Part shown: one piece after another, positions 63,087 to 64,000 of the stretch
Layout of the letters: each line of letters starts with the position of its first letter
Numbering within the stretch: the first letter of the stretch is position 1
NCBI RefSeq assembly: GCF_016595505.1
Contig: NZ_JAENIL010000042.1
Coordinates: 1-64,000 of the forward strand
Source: Pelagicoccus mobilis
GTDB lineage: Bacteria; Verrucomicrobiota; Verrucomicrobiia; Opitutales; Opitutaceae
DNA length: 64,000 nucleotides
Direction of reading: 5' to 3'
Notes under the pieces: model-generated
What the model was told of the DNA's origin: nothing
Seen by the model: the letters and a program-made list of their open reading frames with translations, nothing else
The model's database searches: none
Translations under genes and position numbers: made by a program

Positions 63087-64000
63087 CTACCTTTTCATTG
63101 AAACTTCATGGTAGCGATTGATATCCGGAGATTCGATACGGGTCGATTCACCGTTGAGCCAGTCGATCTGAACGTAGTCGATGGATTCGGAATCTCCCAA
63201 GCCAAAGTGACGGGTGGGAGATGATTGCCCTTCGTAGGATTCGCCATTGATGATGGCAGCGACCTTTTTGCGACCGTTTACGGAGAGTGTGATGCGAGCT
63301 CCTTCTGGGGCGAGGTGACCTTTGGCGTGTTTGAAACGGAAACCAATCCAATTGTTGTTGGTTGGGAATTGGTTGAGGAATAGGGAGAGCGTTGAGCCTT
63401 CGGTTTGTTCGTCCCAATCCGGTTTGTTGTGATCCACGAGCAAGTCTATCTTCCCGTCGTTGTTGAGGTCTTCTGCGAGTACGACACGGCTATCTTCTTC
63501 CAGGGCCACGTCTCCTAGGTAGGAAATGTTTCGGAAGTTGCCGTCGCTCATTTCGTGCCAGAGGAAGTTCTTCTCGAATCCGTTCCAAGAGATTCCGTTG
63601 TCCTCCTTGAAGCCGAGTTTCTCCATGAAATAGGAATCATAGAGTGGATTTTCGTCGGAACTGCCTCTGTAGATGTCGTCCGTCCAGTAGCTCGAGCAGT
63701 AGTCGCGTGAGGTCGTGTTGGAATCGTGACCGTTTGCCACGTAGTACTCCGTCTTGCTGTCGTTGTCGAAATCGACGGTGACCACTCCCCAGGACCATCC
63801 CGTGCGAGCGATTTGATCGTTTAGCTTGGGTTGCGAGTAGGTACCGTCTCCATTGGAATAGTAGAGACGATTGCCGTAGGTCATGGGGATTCGCATGTCG
63901 CTCAGGTCTTTCGCATCCTCGCGGAAAGCCCCCATATCGTGAAGTCGGCTTGCTGTTGTGGAGGACATGCCGATGACGTACATATCGAGCATGCCGTCTG
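63087..64000 (-). CDS. CRTAC1-type protein, 3' part (cut by window edge)
   Basis: Only the C-terminal ~304 residues are inside the window, because the frame is open to the end (the last bases encode D-G-M-L-D, a VCBS motif). Visible are a DFDNDSKTEYYVANG-type repeat, NNDGKIDLLVD, and the ASPIC/UnbV region (GARITLSVNGRKKVAAIING, QIDWLNGESTRIESP). It is a paralogue of the following gene and probably cotranscribed with it. The N-terminus lies outside. Confidence 0.85.
   Translation of the reverse strand, partial: DGMLDMYVIGMSSTTASRLHDMGAFREDAKDLSDMRIPMTYGNRLYYSNGDGTYSQPKLNDQIARTGWSWGVVTVDFDNDSKTEYYVANGHDSNTTSRDYCSSYWTDDIYRGSSDENPLYDSYFMEKLGFKEDNGISWNGFEKNFLWHEMSDGNFRNISYLGDVALEEDSRVVLAEDLNNDGKIDLLVDHNKPDWDEQTEGSTLSLFLNQFPTNNNWIGFRFKHAKGHLAPEGARITLSVNGRKKVAAIINGESYEGQSSPTRHFGLGDSESIDYVQIDWLNGESTRIESPDINRYHEVSMKR

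Overview
The window looks like chromosome from a marine polysaccharide-degrading bacterium, most likely Verrucomicrobiota (Opitutales-like). This is an inference from gene content: many S1 sulfatases, glycoside hydrolases (GH16, GH27, GH43, GH78, GH81), a TonB receptor without a SusD partner (which argues against Bacteroidota), an SSS sodium symporter beside glycosidases, CRTAC1/ASPIC-UnbV proteins and several TPR proteins. No rRNA, tRNA, CRISPR array, transposase or phage gene was seen.

Layout. 0-7 kb: EI24-type membrane protein, secreted esterase, a TPR protein with His/Glu motifs, a membrane-anchored BTAD-TolB-TPR regulator, and a maltose O-acetyltransferase. 7-15 kb: a GH16 hydrolase convergent with a ~2,090-residue multimodular GH81 laminarinase. 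15-20 kb: polyphosphate kinase 2, a GH78-type rhamnosidase and a divergent AraC regulator. 20-35 kb: a sensory block with CheW, three methyl-accepting chemotaxis proteins (one with a c-type heme motif), two paralogous small STAS-like proteins, an alginate-export-type porin broken by one in-frame stop, a solitary periplasmic binding protein next to a chemoreceptor, a BvgS-like hybrid kinase, and a receiver-kinase protein whose ATPase domain has decayed. 35-58 kb: a polysaccharide-utilisation cluster with a U32-like protein, GH43, SSS symporter, GH27, five sulfatases, a double five-bladed-propeller GH43-like protein, an SMP-30 lactonase-like protein, a TonB receptor and a divergent LacI regulator. 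58-64 kb: a tandem esterase and two CRTAC1-type proteins, the last cut by the window edge.

How they work together (inference): secreted sulfatases and hydrolases trim sulfated algal galactan- or fucan-like polymers and laminarin. Oligomers enter through the TonB receptor and the SSS symporter and are finished by unsecreted enzymes such as GH27. LacI and AraC regulators sit divergent to their probable targets, and the chemotaxis block may steer cells toward the substrates.

The most unusual signal is a family of short palindromic elements at the 3' ends of genes, mainly in the 36-59 kb cluster. Read along the gene they have the form GGTAG(G/C)GC followed by a hairpin whose sequence varies while its two arms stay complementary. 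In four genes the TAG stop codon lies inside the element. One diverged copy is translated as part of a sulfatase signal peptide. Other short direct repeats lie in leaders and signal-peptide codons of the same genes.
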